Assembly (NCBI GenBank): GCA_963727755.1
Contig: CAVSHN010000011.1
Span: forward strand, 186,001 to 250,000
Source: DASYAN01 sp963727755
Lineage (GTDB): Bacteria > Chloroflexota > Ktedonobacteria > Ktedonobacterales > Ktedonobacteraceae
Length of the DNA: 64,000 nt
Reading direction: 5' to 3'
Below the pieces are notes generated by a model. It had not been told where the DNA came from and did no database searches. It saw nothing but the letters and a program-made list of their open reading frames with translations. Below are positions 9,099-18,140 of this stretch, one piece after another (position 1 is the stretch's first letter; each line of letters begins with the position of its first letter). The translations under genes were made by a program, and so were the position numbers.

Positions 9099-10272
9099 CT
9101 AGGCCAGACAAACTGGCTCATGAACTGCTAATTCTGCATTTGGCAAAATTTCGTGCAATGCGTACATAGCGTCTGATATGTTGACTGCTTGGTTGCTAGG
9201 AACCCAGAAGCGTGCAAGCAGAGTAACCTTTCCATTTGTTAGATCACTAAAGATAATAGTGGGCTCAGGTTTTGGCATAATGGTCTGGATACCTTTGAGT
9301 GTGTGACATATCTGATTTTCAGTCTCTTGCGGCTCAAAGTCGTCCATGGGTATTGTGACTGCGACTGTTGCTCGTCTCTCCTCGAAGTATGTATTATTGA
9401 TGATTGTGCTAGTGAAGACAGTAGCATTGGGGATACTTACTTCTTCGCCGCTGATAAGACGCAATTTGGTCGCTCTTAGTTCCACGTTTTCTACCTTGCC
9501 GATGTAAACTGTCGGTGCGATGGTAATGCTGATCTGGTCACCAATCACAAAGGGTCGGGAGAGTAAGAGGTAGAAGCCTGCAACCAGATCTTTCAGAATA
9601 TCCTGGAAAGCGACCGTGATTACAACGGTAACAATACCAATGGCTGCTACAGGGATGCCAATGGGAATCTGCCAGATGGAGAGAATGCAGAAGCTTCCTG
9701 TTATGAGTACACTGATGTAGGCGATTCGCCCGAGCAGTGCCTGAGTATTAATGTTGATGTAGCGCTGCCCTAGTCTACCGATGGCCAGTTTTTGCACTGT
9801 GCGTGCCATACCAATGCTAAGTGCAATCAGGATCAAGGTTGCGACGAAGTTCAGTCCAATCGCGTAGATATCAATATTGTAGCTAGCTTTTAGATCGTGG
9901 ATCAATGAAAAGAGGTTATTCCAGATAGCCAGAGCTACGATGCCCCCTATGATAAACGGAGGTATAGTCACCAAGATGCCCAATGTCTGTACTAGCCCAG
10001 TTATCCAAAACTGTTTTCTGGAGATGGTGTACGCATATTTGGCGCAAGAGCAGCCCCAGTGCTAAGGCAACTACTATGGTACCGCCGGTGAGAATAATAT
10101 TTAAGCTTGTATCGACTGTCCCTTGAGTAACCACTTGCACTTGCTGGAGTGAAAGGTTGGTGGCTGTCAGGGTTGGTGTAGGAGTGACTATCCCTGTAGT
10201 CGCTGTGGCAATAGGAGTTCCTGTCCCTATTAGGGAAATAGCGTTGCTAAGCAAAGACATATGTGCGTACAA
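9099..10272 (-). CDS. MscS-family mechanosensitive channel, one frameshift
   Basis: A small-conductance mechanosensitive channel homologue of about 390 residues. The N-terminus has a Ser/Thr-rich periplasmic stretch and one membrane helix. After a one-base shift near 10040 come two further helices and the pore-lining third helix, with AFQDILKDLVAGFYLLLSRPF, the hallmark of MscS proteins. The beta domain follows: GDQISI...GKVENVELRATKLRL...VSIPNATV. The C-terminal alpha/beta domain is present to VHEPVCLA. It would release solutes on hypo-osmotic shock. Start ATG 10272 lies behind AAAGGAG. Confidence 0.9.
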
Positions 10273-10472
10273 TTTACTCCTTTAACGAAAGCGACGCGAG
10301 AAGCCCAATCCCCTATCAGAGGGGATTGGGATGAGAGCGCCGTCTGTTGGTACTCTTGTATGGTCATGATAGAATGACAATGGTACTCGTAAAGCTACAA
10401 TTAGCTTGTGATGGCTTCAAGGCTACAAATTTTGCAGCTTCGAAGCCATTATAGCATATTGTTGTTGATGGA

Positions 10473-10974
10473 GTCAGGAACCCCATGCCGTGATAGGCAG
10501 GGGCTTGTGAGTAGCTGAAAGGTTGAACATTGCAAGCCCACCTGACCAGACCCAGCCAGGGTCTCCGCGAGCTATCGGGCTACGTTATCAGGAAGTGTCA
10601 AAGTTCTTACCTACGGGTGCGATGCCAGCCTGTAGCTCTAAAACCTCCAGGTTAAACAGTAATGCATTCGGTTCCCATACAACCTTTAAGGATGGGGAAG
10701 CGAATGCATTAAGTACAAGGGTTAAGCCAGTGCTTGGAGGACGTGCCGCCTGATAACATCGTCGAGGCGAACATTACCTGGGAAACCAGCGTTGGTTTAG
10801 CCGTTCCGACCAAAAACGGCTCCCCGCAAGGGGGCAGACAAAGCAAAAAGGAATGCAAGAGAGTGCTATCGCACAAGTCTAGCTGGCCTCAGATCGCCAC
10901 TAGCCTTCTCCTCCACCCATGCTATCTAGTGCAACAATTCCTCCCCATGGCTAAAGCCAGGGGTTTCCTTGCAC
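10473..10974 (+). mobile_element. Protein-free IS200/IS605-like element, OMEGA-RNA-like, copy 2
   Basis: The plus-strand partner of the element at 6056-6509. It opens with GTCAGGAACCCC and the hairpin CCCCATGCC / GGCAGGGG, then CTTGTGAGTAGCTG. It shares CACCTGACCAGA, GGTTAAGCCAGTGC, TCGAGGCGAACATTA, TTTAGCCGTTCC and AACGGCTCCCCG with copy 1 and closes with CCCCATGGCTAAAGCCAGGGG-like right-end hairpin and TTTCCTTGCAC. A segment with GAATGCATT inverted repeats (10660-10710) is unique to this copy. No protein is encoded. The bases just before 10473 would be the guide if it is an IscB-type OMEGA RNA. Upstream, ATGGCTTC (10411-10418) and GAAGCCAT (10442-10449) form a hairpin. Confidence 0.5.
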
Positions 10975-11004
10975 AAAACTGATGAATATTTTAGCAAGCC
11001 CTGC

Positions 11005-11053
11005 TGTAAATTTTGGAATTGCGTGGGCGGAATTTGGATAATTAAGTGGGTGA
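11005..11053 (+). repeat. Left terminal inverted repeat of the Tn552-like transposon
   Basis: 49 bases matching the reverse complement of the right end at 41 positions. The core GTGGGCGGAATTT and the inner GTGGGT suggest two transposase binding sites. The resolvase stop codon (11042-11044) lies inside this repeat. Confidence 0.92.
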
Positions 11054-11596
11054 GTCATTTGTTTCTTTTACATAGCGATATAGAGTAGCACGAGATATCC
11101 CAAGTATCTCACAAATTTCTGGAATAGAATGATTATGATCGTTAAACAGTTGTCTAGCCAATGCAACTTTTCCGCTTGTTTTCAGCTTTTTTGGACGTCC
11201 CCCCGTGACGCCCCCTCGCTCTGGCCGCGCGCTAACCCGGCATTCGTGCGCTCACGAATGAGATCGCGCTCCCATCAGATGGAAGATGAGTTTCCCTCCC
11301 GGTGTGGTGGTGTCGATCTTTTCTGTCAAACTGGCAAAGTTCACTTCACGCTGACTCAGCACGTTGAGGGTCTCGATGAGATCTTTGAGTGAGCGACCCA
11401 GGCGGTCCAGCTTCCAGACCATTACCGTATTCCCGAATCTCACAAAGGCGAGAAGCTCCTGCAACCCTTTGCGCTCAAATTTTGCCCCGGTACCCTGATC
11501 GGTAAAGAATTTCTGGCATCCAGCCTCTTTCAACGCATCCATCTGTAATGCCTCGTTTTGCTCCTGTGTGGAGACGCGAATGTAGCCGATCTTCAT
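11042..11596 (-). pseudogene. Serine resolvase (TniR/BinR-like), internal deletion
   Basis: The N-terminal catalytic domain begins MKIGYIRVSTQEQN with the nucleophile Ser in YIRVST, then VWKLDRLGRSLKDL and IDTTTPGGKL. After HLMGA the frame breaks: the expected LAEFE is missing and the sequence resumes as RDLIRERTNAGLARARG in another frame, with a helix-turn-helix tail SIPEICEILGISRATLYRYVK ending at 11042. About 17 bases appear lost, probably by slippage between GAGCGC repeats. The resolvase would normally resolve cointegrates formed by tniA/tniB. Its last codons are encoded by the left terminal repeat. Confidence 0.85.
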
Positions 11597-11803
11597 AAAA
11601 CCTCTGCCTTTTGTCTCACTTACTCATCACCCGTTCCGGCTTTTGAGAGCTTGATTATGACATGACTTGTGAGATAGGACTATGGCCAAAGGTCCGCAGT
11701 TGTTTTTATTGATAAGGGTGTCTCAAAAAAGGGCCGCTTTTGAAATTCTTCTATTTATCACGAAATTAGAGGGAAACGAGACAATAATCGATGAACTTCT
11801 CAT

Positions 11804-12874
11804 TTACGAATGCTTAACCAGTAAATTGTTTGCCCAAACGCTCTTGCAAGTAGGTATAAGCAACATTAAAAGGCTCCTCAAGAACAATAATTCATCTGGC
11901 GTCTCTTCGCATTTCCCTTTTTCATTGCTTTGACGCCAATCAAAATCCAAACGTTCTTCCTCTGACATATGTACAAGTAATCTCGGTATCTGCCCGCTCT
12001 TTAAGTGAGTGAGCTTCATTTCACGTGTGCGTAACAAGGCTTTATAGATGTATACTTGATTTATAAGCACGCGCCATAGCACAGGCCTCGTCTTGGGATG
12101 AAAGTCCCTAAAAAGATCAATAAACGCCTCGAAGTCAGTGGTCGTTTTTGAAGGTTTGCAGATTTCTTCGAATTCCCCAAAGCTCATGCAACGAGCAACT
12201 CCATTAGGATCAGTGACAATAAGAGCTTCAACTGCCTTATCAAGTACTCCTGCGAAGATCCCTTGTCGGTAATACTTCTTTGGATCACTTTCTTGTTTTT
12301 TTCTCCATTCCTTTTGATTTTCCCCACGATTCGGAGCATACTCGAGACAAGGTGCAATCCTTGCTAGCACAAAATCTGCAGAGAAAGACAAATACAGCCT
12401 TTTGATAAGTATGTATTGGTTATTAATATGCGGATCAACTGTTAAATCAACAAGGGTTAATAGGCGCTGAACAAGCTTGATAACAGCAAGAGGTGCCAGT
12501 AGTCGGTAAATTGTTGAGGCCATGTAGTAATCGTAATAATAGCTATTAGAGGTTAACCAGCCTGTACGATCGGGGCGAAGATTATTGTCTCTAGCAGCTT
12601 TGGCCAAGCCTAAAATCCGTCCCAGTGCGCTTTCAGATAGTTCAATGAGTTGAAAGAGGAGCGGTTCATATTGCTGATAAAGTCGCTTCCGAGCTTCATA
12701 TTCATAATCCCTACGAGCATTTTTTTCCGCTTGTTTTTCGGCGAGATCAGCCTTTAAAGACTCAAGATCATGTTCATTCTTTCTCGTAATCAGGTAACTT
12801 ATTACTGATATAACAAGAGAAGAGAGCGCCGTCACGACAGACACAATAATACTAAAGGTGTTAGAGTCGTTCAT
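11804..12874 (-). CDS. Membrane-anchored protein of unknown function, transposon cargo
   Basis: 356 residues, not recognised. The N-terminus has one membrane helix (SIIVSVVTALSSLVISVISYLI) followed by a charged coiled-coil (ESLKADLAEKQAEKNARRDYEYEARKRL), then a large helical cytoplasmic domain with conserved-looking segments LRPDRTGWLT, STIYRLLAPLA, RLLTLVDLTVDPHI and KRLYLSFSADFVLARIAPCL. No enzymatic motif is evident. It sits where Tn552-type elements carry passenger genes, between tniB and the resolvase, and is slightly more AT-rich than tniA/tniB. Position and a membrane-anchored helical architecture make a host-benefit or defence role possible, but this is inference. Confidence 0.85.
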   Translation of the reverse strand: MNDSNTFSIIVSVVTALSSLVISVISYLITRKNEHDLESLKADLAEKQAEKNARRDYEYEARKRLYQQYEPLLFQLIELSESALGRILGLAKAARDNNLRPDRTGWLTSNSYYYDYYMASTIYRLLAPLAVIKLVQRLLTLVDLTVDPHINNQYILIKRLYLSFSADFVLARIAPCLEYAPNRGENQKEWRKKQESDPKKYYRQGIFAGVLDKAVEALIVTDPNGVARCMSFGEFEEICKPSKTTTDFEAFIDLFRDFHPKTRPVLWRVLINQVYIYKALLRTREMKLTHLKSGQIPRLLVHMSEEERLDFDWRQSNEKGKCEETPDELLFLRSLLMLLIPTCKSVWANNLLVKHS

Positions 12875-13141
12875 ATGATATGAAGTTCCCCCTTAGTCTT
12901 TCTCCTAGAACTGGAGAGGTGTCACTTTACAGAAGAAAGAACCTAATTCTACAGTCGGGTTATGTTTTACCCAATCAAGTTTCTCATACTTATGCCTTTT
13001 ATGGATAATCCCAGATATCAATGGTATTTGTTTCTCTTCTGCTTTCGGCATGCTAACTGATTATCAGCGATCTGCTGGATGAGCAATACTACTGTCCCAA
13101 AAACCGAACGCTTTTGCGACTACTCATCAATGGAGCGGCGC

Positions 13142-14023
13142 TCACTCTGGCCCAATGATGAGATTCTGACGTGCCGCTTCCACTACCTCTTTTGTTACTA
13201 CTTGGAGCTGATTGGCGACGAGCACATGCTCCACCTGCATCATGAGCCGTTCGATCAAGCGAATATTCCCCTTTGTAATACGCACAAGCGCAGCGACAGC
13301 TTCCTTGTCCGTGAAATCATCTGAATAGGCCTTGACCCGATGACTCCAGCGCTTCTGGAGGAAATGGCAGGCCTCCTCATTGGATAACGGCTCGATCTGC
13401 TGAGCAAAACCAACCCGCGAATAGAGTTGGGGAGCACGCATCAGGCGTTTTTCCAGGCCAGGCATGCCAAGTAACACCAGACCAAACTCCCCACGATCCG
13501 CAAAATCACGGATGAGTTCTAATCCCGCGTCTTTGAGTCGATTGGCTTCATCGACGATCAACAGCTCAATCAAATGCGAAAAGCGGCGCGTCACCAGAAA
13601 CTCGCGCTCGTCCTGGTGGCGCTGGTTGGCGGCCTCCACCAGATAGGAAAATGCTGCGAACACGGTCAGCACCTCTTTTTCGATGCGTGAGACCGAGGCC
13701 GAAACTGGAGGCGTGTAGAACACGGTGCGACATTCCTGAATAGGAACTCCCAATGGGGTAGAAGCGAAGGTAAAGGGCCTGTAGGGATAGAGGCCGTTTG
13801 CCGCACTACGTCCCGTAAAGGTGATCAAGGGTTCAGGCAAGAAGGGTTTGAAGAGGCCCCACTGCGCGTACTGTTTGGCCGATTCGGTTTTGCCCGTGCC
13901 TGGGGAACCATACCCCAGACCGACCACACGACTACGCCGACAGGCATCGCACATCTCGGCGAAGCGTCGATAGCCTTTGGTAACCACAAAGCTGGAAGGC
14001 TTTTCCTCGTTGTGATTAGTCAT
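13142..14023 (-). CDS. TniB-type transposition ATPase (AAA)
   Basis: 293-residue AAA ATPase that would select target DNA and activate the TniA transposase. Walker A is GYGSPGTGKTES near residue 35, Walker B LLIVDEANRLKD near 150, and sensor-1-like VLLGMPG follows. The start ATG at 14023 overlaps the tniA stop by 8 bases, so the two are translationally coupled; the frame is open upstream but that part is inside tniA. Related proteins are TniB of Tn5053, p271 of Tn552, TnsC and IstB. No TniQ or Cas partner is present. Confidence 0.93.
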   Translation of the reverse strand: MTNHNEEKPSSFVVTKGYRRFAEMCDACRRSRVVGLGYGSPGTGKTESAKQYAQWGLFKPFLPEPLITFTGRSAANGLYPYRPFTFASTPLGVPIQECRTVFYTPPVSASVSRIEKEVLTVFAAFSYLVEAANQRHQDEREFLVTRRFSHLIELLIVDEANRLKDAGLELIRDFADRGEFGLVLLGMPGLEKRLMRAPQLYSRVGFAQQIEPLSNEEACHFLQKRWSHRVKAYSDDFTDKEAVAALVRITKGNIRLIERLMMQVEHVLVANQLQVVTKEVVEAARQNLIIGPE

Positions 14024-15491
14024 TGATGTACCTCTTGAGTCGTGGTTGCGCTTCGACTGCCACGGGTTCCGCCACCACTGTCTTTGGTGTAGGCGGCAAC
14101 TCCTGATGCACCTGCACATAGCGATCGATCATCGCCGCTCGCGTACTCAGTCCAGTGCGAACCTGCTTGCGGCGCTCTGACCTTGCCTTTTCGATATCTT
14201 TCAAGCTCACTTTTCTGTCGCTGAGTTCGGCACAAATAGCACGACAGAGAAAGCGGTCCTGGTGAAACACCCTAATTTCGGCGAGGTCAGCAGGGTCATA
14301 TCTGATCACGACCTCTTCTTTGATATAGCTGGCCAGTGTTGTATCAATGTAGCGATACCCCTGGAAGCGGATACCGTCCTGCTGGACACGACGCGTCTTG
14401 GCCACTGTTAAAAGCAGCAAATCGAGCTGTTCGAGAGACTTGGGTGTCCGTGGCAAAAATCCTCCCGCTTCCCACCGCTCGGAGGGTTTGCACTTCGTTT
14501 CGACATGGACACGATGCTGATAATCTTCGAGCAACCAGACATGAAAGCGTTGCTCAAAGGCGGCTAATGTCAGGGTTGCCTTCACCCCGGTTGCACCTTT
14601 TGGAGCATATCCCGGCGTGTCTTGCAGCAATAGCTGATCTACGCTGCGGAAAAAGCGCTCAACTTTGCCGCGACCGCGAGGAATACCCACCCGCGAGAAG
14701 ACCAACTCCATTGGCAGATCAGCGGCCACCTGCTCCATGTGCTTGCTGGTGAAATCGGAGCCGTGGTCGCTATAGAAGACTGTCGGGATGCCATAGGCAT
14801 GCCAGCGGGGATCTTCTTTGCGACAGATCGCTTGACGAATGGTGAGTGCCGTGGTCAGTGCGGTCGGTTTTTGAAAGCTGAAGCGATAGCCAACGATCAT
14901 ACGGCTGTAGTCATCTTCAATCACCGTGAGCCAGGGCTTAGCAGGGGTGCCCGCTTCACTGAGCAACAAGATATCCATCGGGCTGTGATCGGCCTGCCAC
15001 ATGGCATTGGCGTGGGAGGCTTCTCGCCGATAGAGCAGGTCAAACTCCTCGCGGTAAGCGGCAGCTCCCTGATGGGCCATTGTCACTAACGCCGGGTCGA
15101 GGTTCTTGATAATCTGGCGGACGCGGTCATAGCTGGGAGGTGTCCACCCCTGTTCTTGGGCAATAGTTGTCACTTGGCGATGAATGGCAGCCATCGAACG
15201 TTTAGGGGTTTGTAAGGCCAGTCCCTCAATGAGGGTGATGGCCTCAGGGGGTAAACGACGAGACTTTCCTTTGTCCGAACGCGTCTTTGCATCTGCCAGA
15301 CCCGCCAGCCCCTTTTCACGGTAGCGCTTAACCCACCGCTGTACCGTGCTCGGAGCAATATTGTGGGTGCAAGCCACCTGAGCCTGAGTGACGCCGTCTT
15401 CCAGAGCTGGACGGATGATCGCAAAGCGTGTCTGGGCCTGTGCTCTTTGGTCCTCTGAAAGAGCCGTAAGCGGTATAGGTGGTTCTGTCAT
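14016..15491 (-). CDS. TniA/TnsB-family DDE transposase
   Basis: 491-residue integrase-fold transposase. An N-terminal helix-turn-helix (AQVACTHNIAPSTVQRWVKR) is followed by a second DNA-binding domain, the catalytic core and a Mu-type C-terminal beta-barrel. Catalytic residues are D168 (WQADHS), D242 (FYSDHG) and E278 (GKVERFF), a DD35E triad. I chose ATG 15491 because GGGAGG lies nine bases before it; an in-frame start at 15512 is weaker. It lies just inside the right terminal repeat, whose inner part probably also serves as its promoter region. Confidence 0.95.
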   Translation of the reverse strand: MTEPPIPLTALSEDQRAQAQTRFAIIRPALEDGVTQAQVACTHNIAPSTVQRWVKRYREKGLAGLADAKTRSDKGKSRRLPPEAITLIEGLALQTPKRSMAAIHRQVTTIAQEQGWTPPSYDRVRQIIKNLDPALVTMAHQGAAAYREEFDLLYRREASHANAMWQADHSPMDILLLSEAGTPAKPWLTVIEDDYSRMIVGYRFSFQKPTALTTALTIRQAICRKEDPRWHAYGIPTVFYSDHGSDFTSKHMEQVAADLPMELVFSRVGIPRGRGKVERFFRSVDQLLLQDTPGYAPKGATGVKATLTLAAFEQRFHVWLLEDYQHRVHVETKCKPSERWEAGGFLPRTPKSLEQLDLLLLTVAKTRRVQQDGIRFQGYRYIDTTLASYIKEEVVIRYDPADLAEIRVFHQDRFLCRAICAELSDRKVSLKDIEKARSERRKQVRTGLSTRAAMIDRYVQVHQELPPTPKTVVAEPVAVEAQPRLKRYIND

Positions 15492-15552
15492 GACAAGCGC
15501 CCTCCCAAGCAAAAGGAACCAATAGCACCATCTTCCTCATCAGTTTACCTCA

Positions 15553-15601
15553 TTACCCACAGAATTGTCAAAATTCCGCCCACATAATTCCCAAATTTAC
15601 A
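15553..15601 (-). repeat. Right terminal inverted repeat of the Tn552-like transposon
   Basis: Reverse complement begins TGTAAATTTGGGAATTATGT and carries GTGGGCGGAATTTT, aligned with the left end with eight mismatches in 49. The duplicated target CCCTGC follows at 15602-15607. Confidence 0.92.
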
Positions 15602-15680
15602 CCCTGCAAGCTCGATTGCGCCAAGTGATAGACCTTTTCTACTAGTCCGCTGCTTGGCGCTAGTTGTTCCATAGGACAAC

Positions 15681-16109
15681 TCAGCCTTGTATCGATGAGG
15701 CTGACGGGCTAATTGGGCAAGCTTGAGTTGTTAAACCGAACCAGACAGGAATCTGGTTTCCTACCGTTACGCTAAGTAAAACAATTATCAGCCCTACTAT
15801 GGCTTCTATAATGGCCTTATTGGATTCGGAAATTCTTCGTTGATCGCCAAAAGCCAAAATGCGTGTTAGTCCTGCCATAACAATGCCATGTACTGTGGCT
15901 GCAACTCCTAATGTTCTAAGAACACCGATAATTGCAGTTAAACCAGCTTTAACGGTTATGACAAGGAAATCGTTACACGGAGCAGGAATAATAATAGGGG
16001 TAAAATCTTTCGAAAAATGTGTAAAAGCAATAAAACCCATTGTATTGCTGATAGTGGGAACAATTGTAGTCTGTACTTTTATATGGGTAATATATAGTAG
16101 AAGGTTCAT
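15681..16109 (-). CDS. Small two-helix membrane protein, VirB2/pilin-like
   Basis: 142 residues with a hydrophobic N-terminus and two central membrane helices: GLTAIIGVLRTLGVAATVHGIVMAGL and an IIEAIVGLIIVLLSVTVG helix, joined by a short loop FGDQRRISESNK. That two-helix arrangement, with a polar loop just before an IVGLIIVLL helix, resembles VirB2/TrbC-type pilins and the Gram-positive 'pilin-like' proteins. No type IV secretion partner is nearby, so a stand-alone role or another small membrane family is equally possible. ATG 16109 follows AAAGGAT. The last 20 residues are low quality and may come from a shifted frame. Confidence 0.6.
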   Translation of the reverse strand: MNLLLYITHIKVQTTIVPTISNTMGFIAFTHFSKDFTPIIIPAPCNDFLVITVKAGLTAIIGVLRTLGVAATVHGIVMAGLTRILAFGDQRRISESNKAIIEAIVGLIIVLLSVTVGNQIPVWFGLTTQACPISPSASSIQG

Positions 16110-16385
16110 CTTTGATCCTTTCTGAAAGAACTTTAACGAAAGCGGCGTGAGAAGTTCAAACCGCTGGAGTGAGATAGAAGCTCACCCCCTTGTTGGGAGT
16201 AGAGAGTATCACACACAATAACCTATTATATGATAACATTTTTAATACAGTTGAGTCTAGGAAGTTAGAGGACAATGTTGCTTGCAGTATCAGAAACGAT
16301 ATGCCACTTGCATAGAAGAGCGGGCTTGCAGGGAGTGGAAACGGAAACTGCAAGCCCGCTATAACTAGAATTCAGCGAAGGGTTG

Positions 16386-18140
16386 TCACTGTGGACTAAG
16401 TTGTGCAAGCCCTATCTGTCCTGCGGTCAGAATAGATCCGCAAGCAATCGATAAAAGCTGCCCATTAGGCCCTTGCATATGAACGCTGAAAAACAAGTTC
16501 TGAGAGAGTTTAGGATCTTTAAGATCACTAAATGGCATGATTGCATTTATATTACCCCCAGCGTTAGAGGTGGTTGGTATCATAAAGAGTGTTGGTCCTG
16601 TGCAACTTCCTCCTCCATGAATGTCTAAGCCCAGAGAGGTGTTGGGTGGAGCACCAACAAGGTGGGCTAGGACATTTAATGTATGTTTAGCTGCATTCAA
16701 GAAAAGCACTGCTAGGCCCTGTGTCATACTCTGCCCTGTCGGCACTGTTGGTGTTGGTGTTGTCGATGACGGCGTTAGAGGTGTTAATTGAGCTGGGCAT
16801 AACAATGCATACGCTATTTGATCTGACGGATCGGCAACCTCAATAGGAGCGCAGGCAATGGATGAGGATTGCCCATTAAGCCCTTGCTTCGTAGGAACAT
16901 CAACGCTGAAGAACAAAGTCTTGGGAATGGTGATGTCCTGTTGGTCATTGGCCGTCGTAGTTAAGGATGCATTACCTGTAGAGTCAGATGTGACCTGCAT
17001 CGGCAAGGGTATGGTAGATCCTGTGCAGCTTGCATGATGAATATTCATTGTTAAAGGTGTATTGGGTGGGGCGCCGAATATATTGGCTTGGATGGTCAAT
17101 ATGTGTGTATTAGGATTCAACTGCAGTGTCGCCAAGCCTTCCGTAGTGCTTGGTCTTGGCGTTGTTGGATTCAGGGTAGCTGTTGGTGTTGGCTCTATCT
17201 GGCTCGGTTGAACTGGAGCTAGTCTTGCAAAAGCTATCATTGGGTCTATCGCCTGAACGGGGCCACAGGCAATGGATAGGGGCTTTCCATCAAATTCCTG
17301 CCTCGTCGTGTCGTGAACGTTGAAGAACCAGCCGCTGGGGATCATAAAATCCTGCTGATCATCAAAGGTCATACTTGCGAATGCGTGGCCTTGGTTATCG
17401 GATGTAGCTTGTTGCGTGAAGATTACTGGTCCAGTGCAACTTCCGCTTGCATGAATATGCATGACTAAAGGTATATTAGATGGGGCTCCGAATATGAGGA
17501 CTTGGACGACTAGGGTATGTGCAGCAGGATTCAGTTGGAGCATTGCTAGTCCTTGAGTCGTACTCTGCGTTGCCAGATCCAGCCCATCCTGTTGAACCGG
17601 CTCCAATTGTGTCCGTCCTGTGAGCCCTGTTGAATCTACCTGAATAGCACCACAAGCAAGGGATAAGTTATTTCCGTCAAAAGCTTGCCTCGTTGTGTCA
17701 TACACATTGAAGAACCAATTATTATCAATTGTGGTATCCTGCTGATCGCTAAAGATCATAGCTGTGGATGCATAGCCCTGATCATCAGGTGTGGCTTGGA
17801 GATGGAAAAGTTTGGACCCGGTGCAACTTCCGCTGAGAATACTCATGGCTAAGGGTGTATTGGGTGGAGCATCAGATATTTTGGCCTGAACGGCTAGTAC
17901 ATGGAGATCAGTATCCAGCTGGAGTGTTACATGACCATGCGTGGTGCTTTGTGACGAATTTGCGTATGTTCGCAGTTGATTACCAATCAACTTTGGAACA
18001 ATAGCTGCTCCAGCTGCACCTATGAGTATCACAGATCCTAAGATGCCAAACAGCAAGCGAATAAACATTGGTCTGGTTCGCAATTTCTTACGAAAGGGTC
18101 TATCGGAAATAGTTGACCAATCATCAATGGGTTCTTGCAT
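16386..18140 (-). CDS. Membrane-anchored surface protein with four beta-rich repeats
   Basis: 584 residues with a single N-terminal membrane helix (LLFGILGSVILIGAAGAAIV, about 29-50) and an exported remainder. Four repeats of about 115-125 residues each follow a common plan: LAxLQLNPxxHxLxVQxxIFGAPPNTPL, a xHxxSCTG box, QxTSDxxGxAxxTMxFxDQQD, and FFNVxDTTRQxFDGxxLSIACG. Pro/Thr-rich linkers join them. The plan resembles CHRD-like or other beta-sandwich extracellular modules, but I cannot name the family. Each repeat has two conserved Cys that could pair. Ribosome site AGGAG precedes ATG 18140. Likely a cell-surface or stalk protein. Confidence 0.8.
   Translation of the reverse strand: MQEPIDDWSTISDRPFRKKLRTRPMFIRLLFGILGSVILIGAAGAAIVPKLIGNQLRTYANSSQSTTHGHVTLQLDTDLHVLAVQAKISDAPPNTPLAMSILSGSCTGSKLFHLQATPDDQGYASTAMIFSDQQDTTIDNNWFFNVYDTTRQAFDGNNLSLACGAIQVDSTGLTGRTQLEPVQQDGLDLATQSTTQGLAMLQLNPAAHTLVVQVLIFGAPSNIPLVMHIHASGSCTGPVIFTQQATSDNQGHAFASMTFDDQQDFMIPSGWFFNVHDTTRQEFDGKPLSIACGPVQAIDPMIAFARLAPVQPSQIEPTPTATLNPTTPRPSTTEGLATLQLNPNTHILTIQANIFGAPPNTPLTMNIHHASCTGSTIPLPMQVTSDSTGNASLTTTANDQQDITIPKTLFFSVDVPTKQGLNGQSSSIACAPIEVADPSDQIAYALLCPAQLTPLTPSSTTPTPTVPTGQSMTQGLAVLFLNAAKHTLNVLAHLVGAPPNTSLGLDIHGGGSCTGPTLFMIPTTSNAGGNINAIMPFSDLKDPKLSQNLFFSVHMQGPNGQLLSIACGSILTAGQIGLAQLSPQ

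Larger units (their letters stand above)
11005..15601. mobile_element. Tn552/Tn402-like transposon, 4.6 kb, with 6-bp target duplication
   Basis: A complete unit bounded by 49-bp imperfect inverted repeats starting TGTAAATTT at both ends and by the direct repeat CCCTGC immediately outside each end (10999-11004 and 15602-15607). All genes point left: tniA (DDE transposase), tniB (AAA ATPase), an unknown membrane protein as cargo, and a serine resolvase at the far end. No tniQ is present, so the layout is closer to Tn552 (p480-p271-resolvase) than to Tn5053/Tn402. The precise target duplication suggests transposition into this place, although the resolvase has since decayed. Confidence 0.92.

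Noticed and set aside
10523..10982. Short plus-strand frames inside element copy 2
   Set aside because: They are not conserved in frame in copy 1, so the element is taken as non-coding.
11005..15601. Tn7-like or CRISPR-associated transposon
   Set aside because: tniA and tniB are present but there is no tniQ, tnsD, Cas12k or Cascade gene and no CRISPR array; ends and target duplication fit Tn552-like units.
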